Positions 34,401-42,953 are shown, counted from the stretch's first letter. The stretch: DNA of 64,000 bases from JAVBMU01 sp031551755 (GCA_031551755.1 JAVBNE010000001.1:1-64000); one strand, 5' to 3'. A program made the numbers and translations. The notes: generated by a model from the sequence alone, not told the origin.

Positions 34401-34825
34401 ACCTCGACCGTGCGTTGAGCCTGGTCCGTGGTCGGGCCTTCGAGGATGCACCCCCACGCAAGTACGTGTGGGCCGAACGGTGGTCCCAGGAGATGACAGC
34501 AGGCATCATCGACGTCGCGCACGAGGTCGCGCGACGGGCGCTCGCCGAGAGAAACCTGCCACTCGCACGACGAGCAGCCAGGATCGGCCGGATCGTCGAC
34601 GTGGGGGATGAACGGATGTGGCGGGACGCGATCCGGATCGAATGGGCGGCGGGCCAGGTGGATGCCGTACACCGACTCGCCGAGCAGCTCCGCGACCACC
34701 TCGAAACGCTCGACCTCGAGGCTGACCCCGCAACTGAAGACCTCCTCACCACCGTCGATCAGCTCATCTTCGAACGCAAGCAGCTCCGGCAACGAAGGGG
34801 TCTGGCGCAGGCCTCACCACAGTGA
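31487..34825 (+). CDS. LysM and BTAD-domain membrane protein of the Tad cluster
   Basis: A 1112-residue protein. Membrane helices at about 10-32, 68-85 and 104-120, then two LysM cell-wall-binding domains (YTVLAGDSLWRIAEQSLGD at about 183; HIVRPGENLSVIAQGLLGD at about 266). Next is an Ala-Pro-Ala run made of 13 tandem 9-bp units, another helix (about 394-412), a long cytoplasmic part, and a C-terminal AfsR/SARP-like region (about 848-1100: LRVLGPIELTVA ... HQRQATELIAFLAFHPG ... AALWPTRDPNLATRRS) with winged-HTH and BTAD helices. Similar proteins occur in actinobacterial Tad clusters; the role is unknown but could link wall status to gene control. ATG 31487 overlaps the previous stop; the frame upstream is not real. 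Confidence 0.85.
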   Translation: MTPKAPRLLRGLGAAVLLALLLIGIPAGLWAFGAHPDVGDLSWGRLLSILTHPDATGSVLRGLVTVTGWLAWLTFAVAVSCEIPAALRGVPARRLRGLGTQQRVAATLIGAVLAMGAFGPANASVQSGSSPGSAGSPVSVADVVGFRPVMLPAVVPPAPEMTSVTGVQAGALASAERAARSTYTVLAGDSLWRIAEQSLGDGTRYREIAELNYGRLQPDGHALDHTHWIEPGWVLVMPDVSVGAVGTVGGSPVVTSTAAAPHGVTGHIVRPGENLSVIAQGLLGDQTRYPELLAATGDLTQPDGRRLTDPDNIRPGWTILAPAAPAAPAAPAAPAAPAAPAAPAAPAAPAAPAAPAAPAAPPSASVAPGGASGRSTDSRDGLDEQQAVPISTAGGIGALLAAGILALVAAHRMRQRRQRPVGTRIAMPSPESVGAKWEAELRGVEDELGRAALDRVLRLLADWHQEQGLTIPTLTAARLRSDHYVELYFAEPTELPAPWLGGNNRRLWQFRAHDLAAVENESLAGAPYPTLVTVGQDLDGAHVLVDLEYAGFLDIRGESRDAQSVLAALANELTTSPWADDLQVTVVGVLPGVTDIGRTGRIRYVHDLREVLHELRARAEDVHHALHDAGAQSVAQARGWGTAPEAWTPEVILLGEEVDAPSWTELEAVVSTAPGVGVAVVTLGGHNGEWAIDLAAGESDGGVLLPARLAIRPQRLSPEDLGRAEELLADVESVAGPQWAQRLAAVDIEPSLSLAEPHAWADGTSHVDGTTPNDAVLPAEVARAAEGPHTSDGEPITGEAWAWERAKQANDDTASTRELPVAEDLADETRRRPPDPDAEVGTPTGPVLRVLGPIELTVASEIPMPPSHQRQATELIAFLAFHPGATGAHISAALWPTRDPNLATRRSAVSRARRWLGTGADGHEYLPRYWGTGEGAVDKHEDTGYRLRDVTTDWAQFVSLIGPDVTQTPLSDLDRALSLVRGRAFEDAPPRKYVWAERWSQEMTAGIIDVAHEVARRALAERNLPLARRAARIGRIVDVGDERMWRDAIRIEWAAGQVDAVHRLAEQLRDHLETLDLEADPATEDLLTTVDQLIFERKQLRQRRGLAQASPQ
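32452..32568 (+). repeat. GGCTGCTCC tandem repeat, 13 copies
   Basis: Thirteen perfect 9-bp units encode an Ala-Pro-Ala spacer between the LysM domains and the second membrane region of the BTAD protein. Not a CRISPR: no spacers. Confidence 0.95.
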
Positions 34826-35494
34826 CACCCCAAGCACCAAGTAGAAGCCGACGACGAGCGGAGGCCCGAACGCCATCGCCTCCCGTCGGCCACGCACCAA
34901 TCGAGCCAAAGCAACCGGCAAGGCAATCACATACGGGATCACCAACAGCCAGAAAACCTCGGCCCAACCCAGCCAACCAAGGATGAGGGCGAGCACAGCT
35001 GCCAGGCGAACATCCCCCAGCCCGGTGCCACCGACCACCCACTTGACGCCGAACACCCCGGCAAAGGCCACAGCAGCGAGCACCGCGCGGCCGAACCGTG
35101 GCCAGTCATCCGCCACCCAGGCGCCCACCCCCAACGCGATGCAACAAAGCAACCCAGCCGATCGAACCAGCACAGTCGGAATCCGATGGCAGTCCGCATC
35201 GATGACCGCACACGCCGAAACCAGCGGCGCCAACACGATCAGGGCCACCACGAAGCACTCACCGACAGCCGCCCCCCGGTTAGCCGGATCCGCCGCCATG
35301 GACGATCGGCTCAAAGCGACCATCGTCACAAGCCAAGCGAGGCAGGTAGTGGTTGCGATGGCTACAGCGTTCTCTCGCAAGAGAACACCTACGGGTGCCC
35401 GGTCCGCAACGAGCCGCCCTCTCGTCCCGGACCCGCGGACACCAGCCGCCCGGTCCGCAGCCAGTTCCTCGCCCGCCCCGAGCTTTCCGATCAC
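34814..35494 (-). CDS. prepilin peptidase (TadV/CpaA-type)
   Basis: A 226-residue membrane aspartic protease of the A24 family that cuts prepilins. Both catalytic sites are visible: CAVIDADCHRIP (xxDx6P) and GGTGLGDVRLA (GxGD). About six hydrophobic segments. GTG 35494 starts 1 bp after the pgi stop and has GGAG upstream; the open frame beyond it is antisense to pgi's reading. Its end overlaps the BTAD gene by 12 bp, so it is convergent to the Tad operon it serves. Confidence 0.9.
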   Translation of the reverse strand: MIGKLGAGEELAADRAAGVRGSGTRGRLVADRAPVGVLLRENAVAIATTTCLAWLVTMVALSRSSMAADPANRGAAVGECFVVALIVLAPLVSACAVIDADCHRIPTVLVRSAGLLCCIALGVGAWVADDWPRFGRAVLAAVAFAGVFGVKWVVGGTGLGDVRLAAVLALILGWLGWAEVFWLLVIPYVIALPVALARLVRGRREAMAFGPPLVVGFYLVLGVSLW

Positions 35495-35495
35495 C

Positions 35496-37196
35496 TCAGC
35501 TCCGCAGCCGCCGGTAATGCTCGATGAGCGCACGGGTGGACGGGTCCTGGGCGGCGATCGCATCGGTGTCGCCGGCCACCGCCGGAGCGATTTCGGTAGC
35601 CAGCTTCTTGCCGAGCTCCACCCCCCATTGGTCGAAGGAGTCGATGCCCCACACGACACCCTGCACAAAGGTGATGTGCTCATAGAGCGCAATGAGCTGG
35701 CCGAGGACCGATGGGGACAAGGTCGGGGCGAGGATCGACGTCGTCGGCCGATTGCCCGTGAAGACCCGGGCCGGCACGACGGCCTCCGGTGTGCCCTCAG
35801 CGCGCACCTCATCGGCCGTCTTCCCGAAGGCCAGGGCTCGGGTCTGCGCGAAGAAGTTCGCCAAGAACAACCCGTGGACATCGGTGTCCTGCGCCGGCCC
35901 CCCCACGGCGGCCCGGTCGACCAACGGATGCGCCGGATTGGCCACCGCGATGAAGTCCGCCGGAATGAGCCGCGTGCCCTGGTGGATGAGCTGGTAGAAC
36001 GCATGCTGGCCATTGGTGCCGGGTTCACCCCAGAAGACTTCGCCAGTCGTCGTCGTCACGGGGGAGCCGTCCCAGCGCACCGATTTGCCGTTCGACTCCA
36101 TGGTCAACTGCTGCAAATAGGCCGGGAATCGATGCAGATACTGCGCATACGGCAGGACGGCGTGGGTATGGGCGTCGAGGAAGTTCACGTACCAGACGTT
36201 GAGCAACCCCATGAGCACCGGCACGTTCCGGTCCAGGGGAGTCGTCCGGAAGTGTTCGTCGACGGCGTGGAAGCCGTCGAGTAACTCCCTGAACCCCTGA
36301 GGACCGATCGCGATGGCGACGCAGGTACCGATGGCGGAGTCCACCGAGTAGCGACCGCCCACCCAGTCCCAGAACCCGAAGGCGTTCGCCGGATCTATCC
36401 CGAAGGCCGCCACCTTGTCCAGAGCTGTCGACACGGCGACGAAATGCCGTGCGACAGCGGCCTGGCGTTCGTCATCGCTGTCGTCGATCGCCCTGGCGTC
36501 CAGCAGCGACGACCACAGCCAGTCCCGTGCGAGGCGGGCGTTCGTCAGCGTTTCAAGTGTGCTGAAGGTCTTTGAGGCGACGATGAACAAGGTGGTGCGA
36601 GGGTCGAGGCCGGCCAGACTCTCGGCGATGTCGGCCGGGTCGATGTTGGAGACGAACCGGACTTCGAGGTCCGGTGTCTTGTAAGGCAGCAGTGCCTCAT
36701 AGGCGAGGACCGGGCCGAGGTCCGAGCCCCCGATGCCGATGTTCACAACGGTGCGAACACGCTCGCCGGTAATGCCCGTCCAGTCGCCGGAACGGACGCG
36801 GTCGGCGAAGGTGAACATCTTGGTGAGTTCGGTGTGGACATCGGCCACCACATCTTGGCCGTCGACGACGAGGGTGGTGTCCTGAGGCAGTCGTAGGGCC
36901 GTGTGCAGGACGGCCCGGTCCTCGGTGGTGTTGATATGTTCGCCACCGAACATCGCACGCATCCGCGCGGGCAGGTCGATGTCTTTGGCGAGTTCGATCA
37001 GGAGGTCGAGGGTCTGCCCGGTGATGAGGTTCTTCGACATGTCGACATGGAGATCTGCGGCGTCGAAAGTCAGCCGTTCCGCCCGTGCTGCATCGGCATC
37101 GAACCAACCGCGCAGATCAGGGACGAGCCCGTCCCGGTGGGCGAGTAAGCCCCGCCAGGCTGCTGTAGTGGTGGCATCGATCGGGGTTGCACTCAC
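35496..37196 (-). CDS. pgi: glucose-6-phosphate isomerase
   Basis: A 566-residue enzyme converting glucose-6-phosphate and fructose-6-phosphate. Signature blocks are present: NIGIGGSDLGPVLA, FIVASKTFSTLETLTNA, FGFWDWVGGRYSVDSAIG and GTNGQHAFYQLIHQG, with catalytic Glu in VGGRYS region and Lys near the end (VELGKKLA). GTG 37196 overlaps the IclR stop by 4 bp and gives the usual ~550-residue length. The longer frame upstream is unsupported. Confidence 0.96.
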   Translation of the reverse strand: MSATPIDATTTAAWRGLLAHRDGLVPDLRGWFDADAARAERLTFDAADLHVDMSKNLITGQTLDLLIELAKDIDLPARMRAMFGGEHINTTEDRAVLHTALRLPQDTTLVVDGQDVVADVHTELTKMFTFADRVRSGDWTGITGERVRTVVNIGIGGSDLGPVLAYEALLPYKTPDLEVRFVSNIDPADIAESLAGLDPRTTLFIVASKTFSTLETLTNARLARDWLWSSLLDARAIDDSDDERQAAVARHFVAVSTALDKVAAFGIDPANAFGFWDWVGGRYSVDSAIGTCVAIAIGPQGFRELLDGFHAVDEHFRTTPLDRNVPVLMGLLNVWYVNFLDAHTHAVLPYAQYLHRFPAYLQQLTMESNGKSVRWDGSPVTTTTGEVFWGEPGTNGQHAFYQLIHQGTRLIPADFIAVANPAHPLVDRAAVGGPAQDTDVHGLFLANFFAQTRALAFGKTADEVRAEGTPEAVVPARVFTGNRPTTSILAPTLSPSVLGQLIALYEHITFVQGVVWGIDSFDQWGVELGKKLATEIAPAVAGDTDAIAAQDPSTRALIEHYRRLRS

Positions 37197-38044
37197 GATA
37201 GACCTCGCTGTGTCGGATGGTGGTGTCCGCCTCCACCGTAGGGGGTTGGTGGCTTCGTCGGTTCTTCGAACCGGGTAGCGGCGGCGGTCAGGGCGGCGAC
37301 AGCTTCTGTGATTGACACCAGATGCGGCCGGTCGCCGGGGTAGGAGAGTGTGAGTGCGAGCGTCGTGCGGGGCCAATGAGGGACGCGGCACGCGACGGCG
37401 ACCGTCGTCGTTCCCGGGGCGGCTTGGCCGGTGGTCGGGCGGTCGACAGTGAAGCCACATCTGCGGGTCGCTTCGACCTCATGGAGCGCATTTTCGATGG
37501 CGACGATCGACGGCCGGGTGATCGGTGCCCCGTGCCTTGCCCGGGAGGTCGCCGGGTCGAGTGCTGCCCGCAGATCGTCTGGCGCCATCCCGGCCAGCAG
37601 TGCGCGGCCCACAGCGGTAGCGACAAGCTCGATTCCGGTGGCGCCCGGAACAGCACCCACCCCAGCCTCGGTGTCGGCTGAGGTGCTTCGCCCCGGCGGG
37701 TCTGCCCGCGCTACCCGGAGCACTCCGACCGGGCTGGACATCTCCGCACTGACCGATTCGCCAGCGGCCTCGGCAGCCTGCGCGATCAGCGGCCCGAGAC
37801 TGTCCTGGACCGCGCGTTGAGCCGCCACTCCGAGCGGGATCAAGCGCACACTCAAGGAGTATCGGTGCCGCTCGTTGCGGTGCACATAGCCCAGTTCGAG
37901 CAAGGTTTGCAGGATGCGATGGACGGTCGGCAGCGGCAGCCCGATAGCGGCCGCTATCTCACTCACACCGGTGTCAGTTCCGCGTGCGGCCATATACTCC
38001 AGAGTTTCGAAGGTCCGTCCGACCGACTGGATGGTGCTGGTCAT
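37193..38044 (-). CDS. IclR-family regulator
   Basis: A 283-residue regulator. N-terminal winged HTH (TIQSVGRTFETLEYMAARGTDTGVSEIAAAIGLPLPTVHRILQTL), then an IclR effector domain (ATAVGRALLAGMAPDDL; TRRCGFTVD). It is divergent from glycerate kinase, and translationally coupled to pgi (GTGA overlap). It likely senses a small acid such as glyoxylate or a sugar acid, by family analogy. Start ATG 38044 or GTG 38053: AGGAG sits 11 and 2 bp before them respectively. Confidence 0.88.
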   Translation of the reverse strand: MTSTIQSVGRTFETLEYMAARGTDTGVSEIAAAIGLPLPTVHRILQTLLELGYVHRNERHRYSLSVRLIPLGVAAQRAVQDSLGPLIAQAAEAAGESVSAEMSSPVGVLRVARADPPGRSTSADTEAGVGAVPGATGIELVATAVGRALLAGMAPDDLRAALDPATSRARHGAPITRPSIVAIENALHEVEATRRCGFTVDRPTTGQAAPGTTTVAVACRVPHWPRTTLALTLSYPGDRPHLVSITEAVAALTAAATRFEEPTKPPTPYGGGGHHHPTQRGLS

Positions 38045-38094
38045 CGCGATCACGCTCCTGCTGGGAGGCGTCCTGCGGGATAAGACAGTCTACG

Positions 38095-38112
38095 AAACAA
38101 ATCAGCCTGTTT
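38095..38112. promoter_or_regulatory. possible IclR operator
   Basis: AAACA-N8-TGTTT is an inverted repeat in the 84-bp gap between the divergent IclR and glycerate kinase genes. Assignment to IclR rests only on position. Confidence 0.35.
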
Positions 38113-38128
38113 AGTGGGAGGTGGGGCG

Positions 38129-39298
38129 ATGGTGCGTGATGTCGGTCATGTCGTGGTGGCCTGCGACAAGTTCGGGGGCACACTCACCTCGCAGCAGGCC
38201 GCCGAGGCGATCCGCCGTGGGTTGGCAGCCGCCGGGCGGACCGTGCGTATCGTTCCGGTCGCCGACGGCGGGGACGGCACGGTGGCTGCCGCTCTCCGGG
38301 CCGGATTCACACCCGTGCCGGTAGCCGTCCGGGGGCCGACTCACTTACCGTTGCGGACCGCCTACGCGGTGCGCGGGACGCGGGCCGTCATCGAGTTGGC
38401 GGACGCCTGCGGCCTCTCCCGGTTGCCGGACGGCGCCCTCGAGCCGCTGCGGTCCTCCAGCCACGGGCTGGGTGACGTGATCGCTGCCGCGGTCCGGGCC
38501 GGCTATCGCGACCTCCTGGTGGGGTTGGGCGGTTCCGCGAGCAGCGATGGTGGCGCTGGGATGCTCGCCGCACTGGGCGCCACGACTTACACCGCCTCCG
38601 GTGATGAGATCCGCCCCGGGGGTGGCGAACTGATCTGGGCCGATCGTCTCGACCTCGGCGGGCTGCTCCCTGAGCTGGCTCGGACGTCCGTCGTGATAGC
38701 CGCCGACGTGGACAACCCGCTGCTGGGACAGGCCGGTGCGGTCGCTGTCTACGGCCGACAGAAGGGCGTGATCTCCGCAGGGGTAGCAGACCGTCTTGAA
38801 CGGGGACTGGCGAACTGGGCCGATGTGGTCGATGCCGCTCTCGGGACGCAGGTGGGGGTTTGGTCGGACAGACCACATCCCGACCCGCGAAATGCGGCGG
38901 GTGCGGGCGCAGCCGGAGGAGTGGGTTTCGCGGCGCTCGCGGTGCTCGGCGCGAGCTTGCGGCCGGGCATCGAGGCGGTCCTGGACCTGTCCGGTCGGGA
39001 TGTCTTCACGGGCGCGGCCTTGGTGATCGCCGGGGAGGGGCGAGTGGACGGGCAGACGCTGCGGGGCAAGGCGGCGATGGGTGTCGCCCGTGCTGCGCAT
39101 GCCGCCGGGGCTCCGTGTGTCGTGGTCTGCGGGCAGCGGGATCTGACGGAAGTCGAGGCGCGGTCGGCCGGGTTCGCCCAGGTGGCGGCGTTGACCGATC
39201 TTGAAGCTGATGTGCGGGTGTGCCAGGCGCAGGCTGGGCCGCTGCTGGCGCGCTTGGTCCAGGGGGTTGCTGAGCGGTGGCTCGAAGCGCCCCAATGA
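38129..39298 (+). CDS. glxK: glycerate 2-kinase
   Basis: A 389-residue kinase of the GlxK/GarK family, making 2-phosphoglycerate from glycerate. Diagnostic blocks: VACDKFGGTLTSQQAAEAI, PVADGGDGTV, SHGLGDVIAAAVRAGYRDLLVGLGGSASSDGGAGML, and VIAGEGRVDGQTLRGKA. ATG 38129 with GGAGGTGGGG before it is preferred over the frame start at 38114. Divergent IclR regulator suggests induction by a glycerate or glyoxylate route. Confidence 0.94.
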   Translation: MVRDVGHVVVACDKFGGTLTSQQAAEAIRRGLAAAGRTVRIVPVADGGDGTVAAALRAGFTPVPVAVRGPTHLPLRTAYAVRGTRAVIELADACGLSRLPDGALEPLRSSSHGLGDVIAAAVRAGYRDLLVGLGGSASSDGGAGMLAALGATTYTASGDEIRPGGGELIWADRLDLGGLLPELARTSVVIAADVDNPLLGQAGAVAVYGRQKGVISAGVADRLERGLANWADVVDAALGTQVGVWSDRPHPDPRNAAGAGAAGGVGFAALAVLGASLRPGIEAVLDLSGRDVFTGAALVIAGEGRVDGQTLRGKAAMGVARAAHAAGAPCVVVCGQRDLTEVEARSAGFAQVAALTDLEADVRVCQAQAGPLLARLVQGVAERWLEAPQ

Positions 39299-39300
39299 CG

Positions 39301-39334
39301 AATCGCGGGGCAACCCGGTGGGTGCCCCGCGATT
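39301..39334. terminator. bidirectional terminator
   Basis: AATCGCGGGGCA (39301-39312) pairs perfectly with TGCCCCGCGATT (39323-39334), loop of 10, followed by TTC. Sits between convergent glxK and the RCC1-repeat gene. Confidence 0.85.
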
Positions 39335-39351
39335 TCGGTGTCAGCCGTTGA

Positions 39352-41298
39352 CTATGCCGCGGCGTTCCGGCGGCGGATCAGGAAGATACCCGCGCCGGTC
39401 AGGGCGAGTGCCAGTGCCGACAGGCCGGCTACGGAGGCGCCGGTGAAGGCGAGCCGGTTGCCCTGCTCGGTGGCGGGCGCCGGAGTCGTCGTCCCGGGGG
39501 TGCTCGGGTCGACTGTCGGCGGCGTGACGGATCCCTTTTCGGTGATGGTCAGCGTCGCGGGCTGGGAGGTGGCGCTGCCGAGGGGGTTGGTGAACACCGC
39601 CCGGAACTGGTGGCCGCTCAGAGCCGGGAGTGCGGCGACGTCGAGGGTCGTGGTGGTCGCGCCGGCCAGGTCGGCCCACGTGGTTCCGTCGGTCGACTCC
39701 TGCCACTGGATGGTCGGCTCCTCATCACCGGTGCCGGCCGTCTCGAAGGTGACCTGCTGGCCGTCAGTCAGCTCATCCTTCGTCAGGGTGACGCTGGTCG
39801 GGTCGAGCGTCACGACGGGTGCGCTGCCGTACTGGTAGCCCTTGGTGTAGGTGTTGCTCTGCTTGGCGAAGACGGAGCCCCAGAAGTTGGTGCCCGCCAC
39901 CACATCCACCTTGCCGGAAGCATGGGCGGAGACCGTGCCGCGTACTGCGGTCGTGGAGACGTAGGACACGTCGGTGGCGTTCACGCCGTCCACCTGGAGG
40001 AACGGCACTGGCTCGTAGGCGAGGGTCGGAACCTTCTTCGCCGGGCTGGCCGCGCCGACGGTGCCATAGGCGCCCCAGCCGTACAGGTGGTCATCCGCGG
40101 TGCGCAGGACGGGCGCGACGCCGTCCCCGGTGAGCTGAGTGATGACCCTCCCACCGAGGGCGGACAGGTCAACGGCCATGGGGGTTGCCGTCGAGGTGAC
40201 GGAGTCGAGGCCCAAGGTGTTACTGAGTGTGGCCGTGCCCCAGGAGTAAACCTTGCCGTCGGAGGTCAACGCCGTGGTGGTGTAGGCGTTGGCGTTCATC
40301 TGCACCACGTTCTTACCGGCCAGCGGTCCGGTCGCGTTGATCTTCACCGGCTGGTTGACCTGCAGGGTGGTGGTGGTGCTGCCGTTCCCCAGATTCAGGT
40401 GGTCGTTGCTGCCCCAGGAGTAGAGACCGCCGTCGGCGGTTGTCGCGAACATTGCTTTGTAGCCGGCCCAGACCGCGGTGACCTTCTTGCCGGTCAGCTC
40501 TCCACCCACCTTCGCGGGAGTGAACTGGTAAACGGTCTGGGAGTCGGCCGTGCCCACCGGACCCTCGCCCCAGCCGTACAGCACGCCGTCGGAGTCGATG
40601 GCGTAGCGAATGCCGTAGGAGGTGCTTCGCCGTGCACTGGTCACGCTGACGATCTGCTTGCCGGTCAGTTCGCCGCCCACGAGCACCGGCACTGATGATC
40701 CGCCATTGTTGTTGTCGCCGAGCATCGAGGTGCCCCAGACGTAAAGCTTGCCGTCATCGGTGATTGCGGCGGCCTGGTTGTTCTCGGAATCGATCTTCAC
40801 GACCTTCTTGCCGGCGAGCGGGCCACTGTCGCTGATGGAGGTGGGGTTGCGGACGGCGGTATCGGGGTCGCCGTCGCCCAATGTGGAGCTCTTGGCACCC
40901 CAGCTGTAAACCTTGCCTTCATCGCTCAGGGCCAAGAAGTTCCAGGTTCCGGCCTGGACCTGGACGATCTTGTGGGTGCCGACGGCACTGGTGTCGATCT
41001 TGGCGGGTTGTCCAAGGCCCGGATAGTCACCACTGAAGTAGCCAGCGTGCGTCCAGGCGTATACCGATCCATCCGAAAGCAGGGCGACTGAGCTCGGTCC
41101 TGAGCTGGCATCAAAATCAGTGATCGTGGGATACGGGTCAATCGCGACGGTGATCTCATTCCCGCCGGCGGTCGGTCCTTGGGCTGGGGTGACCTCACCA
41201 GCAGCCTGTGCTGCTCCGCCGCAGGCCAGCGCCGTTACCACACCAGCAGCCAGCGCCGTGGTGGTCAGTCGACGTGTGGTCGAAGGGTGTGTGCTCAC
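39352..41298 (-). CDS. secreted RCC1-repeat surface protein with LAFTG sorting signal
   Basis: A 648-residue exported protein. A signal peptide (about 1-34, ending AAQA), then seven or so RCC1-type beta-propeller repeats recognisable by VYSWG, LYVWG, LYGWG and LYSWG. Then an Ig-like region (PTIQWQESTDGTTWADL), a Thr/Pro linker, and a C-terminal sorting signal LAFTG followed by a hydrophobic helix and RRR. LAxTG is the class E sortase motif of actinobacteria, so it should be wall-anchored. GTG 41298 has GAGGAA at good spacing; ATG 41325 is an alternative. Ligand unknown. Confidence 0.88.
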   Translation of the reverse strand: MSTHPSTTRRLTTTALAAGVVTALACGGAAQAAGEVTPAQGPTAGGNEITVAIDPYPTITDFDASSGPSSVALLSDGSVYAWTHAGYFSGDYPGLGQPAKIDTSAVGTHKIVQVQAGTWNFLALSDEGKVYSWGAKSSTLGDGDPDTAVRNPTSISDSGPLAGKKVVKIDSENNQAAAITDDGKLYVWGTSMLGDNNNGGSSVPVLVGGELTGKQIVSVTSARRSTSYGIRYAIDSDGVLYGWGEGPVGTADSQTVYQFTPAKVGGELTGKKVTAVWAGYKAMFATTADGGLYSWGSNDHLNLGNGSTTTTLQVNQPVKINATGPLAGKNVVQMNANAYTTTALTSDGKVYSWGTATLSNTLGLDSVTSTATPMAVDLSALGGRVITQLTGDGVAPVLRTADDHLYGWGAYGTVGAASPAKKVPTLAYEPVPFLQVDGVNATDVSYVSTTAVRGTVSAHASGKVDVVAGTNFWGSVFAKQSNTYTKGYQYGSAPVVTLDPTSVTLTKDELTDGQQVTFETAGTGDEEPTIQWQESTDGTTWADLAGATTTTLDVAALPALSGHQFRAVFTNPLGSATSQPATLTITEKGSVTPPTVDPSTPGTTTPAPATEQGNRLAFTGASVAGLSALALALTGAGIFLIRRRNAAA

Positions 41299-41599
41299 GG
41301 GATTCCTCACATTATTCGAGTGCATTGTTCGACCGAATCTCCACGCATGTACTCGCGCATTCCGTTCGTGTGAGGAGAAACCGCGGCAGGCGTCCAAGTC
41401 AGTCGTTCAATAGGGGCACTCCTGCGCCCGTGAAGTGATGACGAGCCGCATAAGTGGCGTGTGTCACACTGCTATTCTCCGTCGGCTATCTGCGGCTTTT
41501 GTAAGCGTTTGGTAGGGGGTGAAATCAGCGCCGCCGACGATCGCGGGCGGCCCGGTTGAAGCAGAGCGTCGGCGCCTGATCGACGCGTAGGGTCGACTC
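41299..41599. other. divergent intergenic region
   Basis: About 300 bp between the RCC1-repeat gene and the S4 protein, holding both promoters. A short palindrome GTGTGTCACAC at 41459-41469 is present, but it is too compact for a Crp site. Nothing else supported. Confidence 0.4.
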
Positions 41600-41980
41600 G
41601 TGGGTGCAGCCGGGACAAGCGTGCGGGTGGACGTGTGGCTGTGGGCGGTTCGGCTGTACAAGAGCCGGTCACAGTCCACAGTCGCGGTTCGAGCGGGCCA
41701 TGTGCGGGTGAATGGGGAGCGGGCGAAACCGGCAACCCCGGTGCGGATCGGGGATCGGGTCGTGGTGCGGGGCGGTCTCGGCGAGCGGGTCTTGGTGGTC
41801 GCGACACTGCTGTCGAAGCGGGTGAGCGCGCCGCTGGCGGCAACGGCCGTGATCGACCACAGCCCGCCACCACCCCCACGCGAGCTGGCCGTCGCGCGTC
41901 GCGACCGAGGCGCGGGGAGGCCCACCAAACGAGACCGCCGCGAACTTGAACGCCTGCGCGGCCGGGCCGCCAAGCGGTGA
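41600..41980 (+). CDS. S4-domain RNA-binding protein, Hsp15-like
   Basis: A 126-residue protein with an S4 domain at about 8-65 (VRVDVWLWAVRLYKSRSQSTVAVRAGHVRVNGERAKPATPVRIGDRV), and a basic C-terminus (GRPTKRDRRELERLRGR). Similar to Hsp15, which binds stalled 50S subunits. GTG start with AGGGT upstream. Stands alone. Confidence 0.88.
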   Translation: MGAAGTSVRVDVWLWAVRLYKSRSQSTVAVRAGHVRVNGERAKPATPVRIGDRVVVRGGLGERVLVVATLLSKRVSAPLAATAVIDHSPPPPPRELAVARRDRGAGRPTKRDRRELERLRGRAAKR

Positions 41981-42032
41981 GTGCGGACCGGCGCCCCGCT
42001 CTCGTGGCCGGTTCGTCGGCCGATCGATGACG

Positions 42033-42647
42033 TCAGGTCTCGAGACCGGAGTCTTCCTCGCGCAGGCGTGGCACGGTCCGCAGCGTCGGGCGTAGGCCGG
42101 CCTTATTCGCGTAGAAGGACCGGATCTCGTCCATATCCGCCTTGACGTCACCGGTGAGCGGGACGCGGGGTCCGAGGCCCGTCGTCATCGTGGTGCGGTC
42201 GACGTATCCGAGGGTCAGCGGCAGCCCGGTCTCGCGGGCGATCCGGTAGAAGCCCGACTTCCAATGGGTTGCGTGGCCGCGGGTTCCCTCGGGGGTGACG
42301 ACGAGTGAGAAGGCATCGTCGGCTTGTATCCGAGCGACCACCTCGGCCACCACCCCGCCCGCATTGGCACGGTTCACCGGGATGCCGCCGAGGGCGCGCA
42401 TGATCGGCCCGGCAGGACCCTTGAAGAGCGAGTCCTTGCCCAGCCAGCCGACTTTCAGTCCCGCCTCCCAGGCGATGGCGAGCATGAGGACGAAGTCCCA
42501 GTTCGAGGTATGGGGCGCCCCGATGAGGATGGATGGTCCCGCAGGTTGCGGTTCGGACAGCAGTGTCCAGCGGGACAGTCGCCAGTACAGGCGCGCGAGG
42601 GCGCGGCGCATCAGCGGGCGGCAAACAGGCGGTGGGTCATGGGGCAA
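42033..42647 (-). CDS. 1-acylglycerol-3-phosphate acyltransferase-like protein
   Basis: A 204-residue PlsC-family acyltransferase. Catalytic HTSNWD (HX4D) at about 43-48, then GGIPVNRA and PEGTRG motifs. The very short form with HTSNWD rather than HxxxxD of PlsC resembles acyltransferases acting on varied lipids, so the exact acceptor is not known. ATG 42647 is used; ATG 42611 is possible. Lies upstream of and opposite to dnaK. Confidence 0.85.
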   Translation of the reverse strand: MPHDPPPVCRPLMRRALARLYWRLSRWTLLSEPQPAGPSILIGAPHTSNWDFVLMLAIAWEAGLKVGWLGKDSLFKGPAGPIMRALGGIPVNRANAGGVVAEVVARIQADDAFSLVVTPEGTRGHATHWKSGFYRIARETGLPLTLGYVDRTTMTTGLGPRVPLTGDVKADMDEIRSFYANKAGLRPTLRTVPRLREEDSGLET

Positions 42648-42802
42648 CTCTAATGACGTCTCGCAGGGCGCTGATGACGTCTCGTGGGACGCGGGGTGGC
42701 GGTCGGTTGGGCCGTTGGGCCTTCCGGCGGCGGACGAGATGCGTCCCGATATCGGGTCGGCGTCGGCGTGGAAGGGGTCCAGTCGTGCCCGCCGCTGCGC
42801 GA

Positions 42803-42823
42803 GTTGAGTCGCTTGCGCTCAAG
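42803..42823. promoter_or_regulatory. HAIR-like HspR site 1
   Basis: GTTGAGTCGCTTGCGCTCAAG resembles CTTGAGT-N7-ACTCAAG with two mismatches. About 130 bp before dnaK. Confidence 0.7.
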
Positions 42824-42866
42824 TTTCGCTCTCAGCGAGTTGCGCCGCTCACGCTCAAGGTTCTAA

Positions 42867-42887
42867 GTTGAGTGCAGACGACTCAAT
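42867..42887. promoter_or_regulatory. HAIR-like HspR site 2
   Basis: TTGAGT-N7-ACTCAA at 42868-42886, matching the HspR consensus in all but its outermost bases. It is 67 bp before dnaK and likely overlaps its promoter; HspR is encoded at the end of the same cluster. Confidence 0.85.
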
Positions 42888-42953
42888 CTCGTTCGCACCA
42901 GGCTCCGACCCGGCGCAACACCACTCAACGCAGCATCAACGGAGGCACCACAC

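Noticed and set aside
41459..41469. GTGTGTCACAC as a Crp site before the S4 or RCC1 gene
   Set aside because: The half-sites lack the 6-bp spacer; best alignment has two or more mismatches.
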